From Robinsoniella peoriensis (GTDB taxonomy: Bacteria; Bacillota; Clostridia; Lachnospirales; Lachnospiraceae): 64,000 nt of DNA. The notes under the pieces are model-generated. The model made no database searches, was not told the origin of the DNA, and saw only the letters and a program-made list of their open reading frames with translations. The stretch spans positions 1-64,000 of the forward strand of contig NZ_JTGN01000005.1 of NCBI RefSeq assembly GCF_000797495.1. The letters run 5' to 3'. Numbering within the stretch: position 1 is the stretch's first letter; each line of letters starts with the position of its first letter. The position numbers and the translations under genes were made by a program. Positions 62,360 to 64,000 of this stretch are shown in pieces.

Positions 62360-64000
62360 ATGAAAAATGTGAATAAGTACACAAGGCAGTATTTTATGCC
62401 GCCAGTAAATGCAATGAACTGGGCAAAGAAGGATCATATTGAAAAAGCACCAATCTGGTGCAGTGTAGACCTGAGGGATGGAAATCAGGCTTTAATTGTT
62501 CCTATGTCATTAGAGCAGAAGATAGAATTTTTTAAATTATTAGTAAAAGTTGGATTTAAAGAAATTGAAGTTGGATTTCCGGCTGCGTCGGATACGGAAT
62601 ATCAGTTTTTGAGAGCATTGATTGAAAAAGATTTAATTCCTGATGATGTTACCATTCAGGTGCTGACACAGGCGAGAGAACACATTATCCGTAAAACCTT
62701 TGAAGCATTGAAGGGAGCAAAAAAAGCAGTTGTTCATGTATATAACTCCACTTCCCAGGCACAGAGAGAACAGGTATTTAAGAAATCAAAAGAAGAAATT
62801 CTGAATATTGCAGTAGAGGGTGCATCGTTATTAAAGAAACTGGCAGCAGAAACAGAAGGAAACTTCTCATTTGAATACAGCCCGGAGAGTTTTACAGGAA
62901 CAGAAGTGGAATATTCCCTGGAAGTATGTAACGCAGTATTAGATGTATGGCAGCCGACTCCTGACAATAAGGTTATCATCAATTTGCCAAGTACGGTTCA
63001 GCATTCAATGCCTCACGTATATGCAAGCCAGATTGAATATATGTGTGATCATATGAAATACCGGGAAAATGTTATCGTTTCCCTGCATCCGCACAATGAC
63101 AGAGGATGTGGTGTTTCCGATGCGGAAATGGGTATCTTGGCAGGTGCTGACAGAATTGAAGGTACTTTGTTCGGCAACGGAGAGCGTACCGGTAATGTAG
63201 ACATTGTGACTTTGGCAATGAATATGTATTCCCAGGGGGTGGATCCGGAACTTGACTTCAGTAACATGCCTGCAATCTGCGACGCATACGAAGAGTTTAC
63301 CGGAATGAAGATTGATATGAGAAGCCCATACAGCGGTGCGTTAGTGTTTGCGGCCTTCTCAGGTTCCCACCAGGATGCAATTGCAAAGGGCATGAAATAC
63401 AGAGAAGAGCATGACTGTGACCAGTGGACAGTTCCATATCTGCCTATCGACCCTACCGATGTGGGAAGACTGTACGAAGCAGATGTTATCCGTATCAACA
63501 GCCAGTCCGGAAAAGGCGGTATCGGATATATTCTGGAACAGAATTTCGGCCTGAATTTACCTGCAAAGATGAGAGAAGCAATGGGGTACGCAGCGAAATC
63601 CGTATCGGACGAACAGCACAAAGAACTTATGCCGGAAGAAATCTTCCAGCTGTTCAAAGACAAATACGAAGATATTACAACTCCATACGATATTACAGAA
63701 GTACATTTCAAACAGCATAATGGCATCATAGCAGAAGTTGTAGTAGATGTAAATGGAGAAAGCCGCACTGCTATTGCAGCCGGTAATGGACGTTTGAATG
63801 CCGTAAGCAATGCGCTTAAGAAACAGTTCCGTCTGGAATACGATTTAATTACTTACCAGGAACATGCATTAGAACAGAGTTCCAGCTCCAAAGCGATCGC
63901 TTATGTGGGAATCCGCAATAAAGACGGCGAACTCTTCTGGGGTGCAGGCGTAGATCAGGATATTATCCAGGCATCTATTCATGCATTAGTTACAGCAATT
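62360..64000 (+). CDS. leuA: 2-isopropylmalate synthase (partial, runs off the window)
   Basis: First 547 codons with no stop; the long LeuA2 form is about 560 aa, so little is missing. Condenses acetyl-CoA and 2-oxoisovalerate, the committed step of leucine synthesis. Motifs: CSVDLRDGNQAL (catalytic/metal-binding), KEIEVGFPAAS, SLHPHNDRGCGV (metal-ligand His) and GNGERTGNVDIVT. The C-terminal regulatory domain for leucine feedback begins about residue 435. AAAGGAGATTAAGAAT precedes the ATG. Controlled by the leucine T-box. Confidence 0.96.
   Translation, partial: MKNVNKYTRQYFMPPVNAMNWAKKDHIEKAPIWCSVDLRDGNQALIVPMSLEQKIEFFKLLVKVGFKEIEVGFPAASDTEYQFLRALIEKDLIPDDVTIQVLTQAREHIIRKTFEALKGAKKAVVHVYNSTSQAQREQVFKKSKEEILNIAVEGASLLKKLAAETEGNFSFEYSPESFTGTEVEYSLEVCNAVLDVWQPTPDNKVIINLPSTVQHSMPHVYASQIEYMCDHMKYRENVIVSLHPHNDRGCGVSDAEMGILAGADRIEGTLFGNGERTGNVDIVTLAMNMYSQGVDPELDFSNMPAICDAYEEFTGMKIDMRSPYSGALVFAAFSGSHQDAIAKGMKYREEHDCDQWTVPYLPIDPTDVGRLYEADVIRINSQSGKGGIGYILEQNFGLNLPAKMREAMGYAAKSVSDEQHKELMPEEIFQLFKDKYEDITTPYDITEVHFKQHNGIIAEVVVDVNGESRTAIAAGNGRLNAVSNALKKQFRLEYDLITYQEHALEQSSSSKAIAYVGIRNKDGELFWGAGVDQDIIQASIHALVTAI

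Noticed and set aside
62169..62363. 64-codon frame between the T-box terminator and leuA, a possible leader peptide
   Set aside because: Its start overlaps the terminator hairpin, there is no run of leucine codons, and the T-box already explains control.

Overview
The window looks like chromosomal DNA of a low-GC, anaerobic Gram-positive bacterium, most likely a Lachnospiraceae (Clostridia). Reasons: strong AGGAGG ribosome-binding sites, consensus sigma-A promoters, a T-box leucine leader, PadR/DUF1700/DUF4097 and BceRS-AB type modules, several small DUF genes typical of that family, and a NifU-like plus 'GGGtGRT' gene pair. Genus cannot be fixed from the sequence alone.

Layout. 1-3.8 kb: an AraC regulator, a secreted cell-wall-repeat protein and L-rhamnose isomerase. 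3.9-16.4 kb: envelope-stress and export functions (YtrA-type GntR with ABC exporter; ApbE; a DesK/LiaS-type two-component system with its predicted operator in front of an ABC-2 exporter; a PadR-DUF1700-DUF4097 operon; a GT2 glycosyltransferase; a CmpB-like membrane protein). 16.5-18.9 kb: a MerR regulator and the NifU-like/GGGtGRT pair. 18.96-20.7 kb: a decayed, AT-rich stretch with a perfect 18-bp palindrome, beside a gene with a long GC-rich Pro/Arg/Gln repeat. 20.8-31.1 kb: two small or unusual proteins, a BceRS-AB-like antimicrobial-peptide module, and a MerR-membrane / membrane-anchored MutS operon. 31.1-43.5 kb: LysR/pckA, small proteins, an endolysin-like amidase with SPOR domain, a CBS protein, ilvN and ilvC, a beta-lactamase-fold serine hydrolase with cell-wall repeats, and LysR/leuCD. 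43.6-51.4 kb: a hybrid histidine kinase followed by an AT-rich island of secreted proteins (LRR protein, Big-like lipoprotein, V8-like protease) with IS66-like debris, a broken tyrosine recombinase and a J-domain-type fragment, ending at tRNA-Pro(GGG). 51.4-64 kb: mntP with its Mn riboswitch, MarR and a heterodimeric ABC exporter, a hydrolase, a SplB-like radical SAM protein with an ABC-type ATPase, an ECF sigma factor with a likely partner protein, and a leucine T-box driving leuA, which runs off the end.

How the genes fit together. Branched-chain amino acid synthesis is scattered over four loci (ilvN, ilvC, leuCD, leuA), with leuA under T-box attenuation and leuCD next to a divergent LysR gene. 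Several regulators sit beside palindromes that look like their own operators. Most interesting to me: the highly expressed-looking NifU-like/GGGtGRT pair of unknown function; a dispersed hairpin element with a compensatory base change between copies; the Pro-rich repeat gene; and the recombinase broken at its catalytic tyrosine next to tRNA-Pro.
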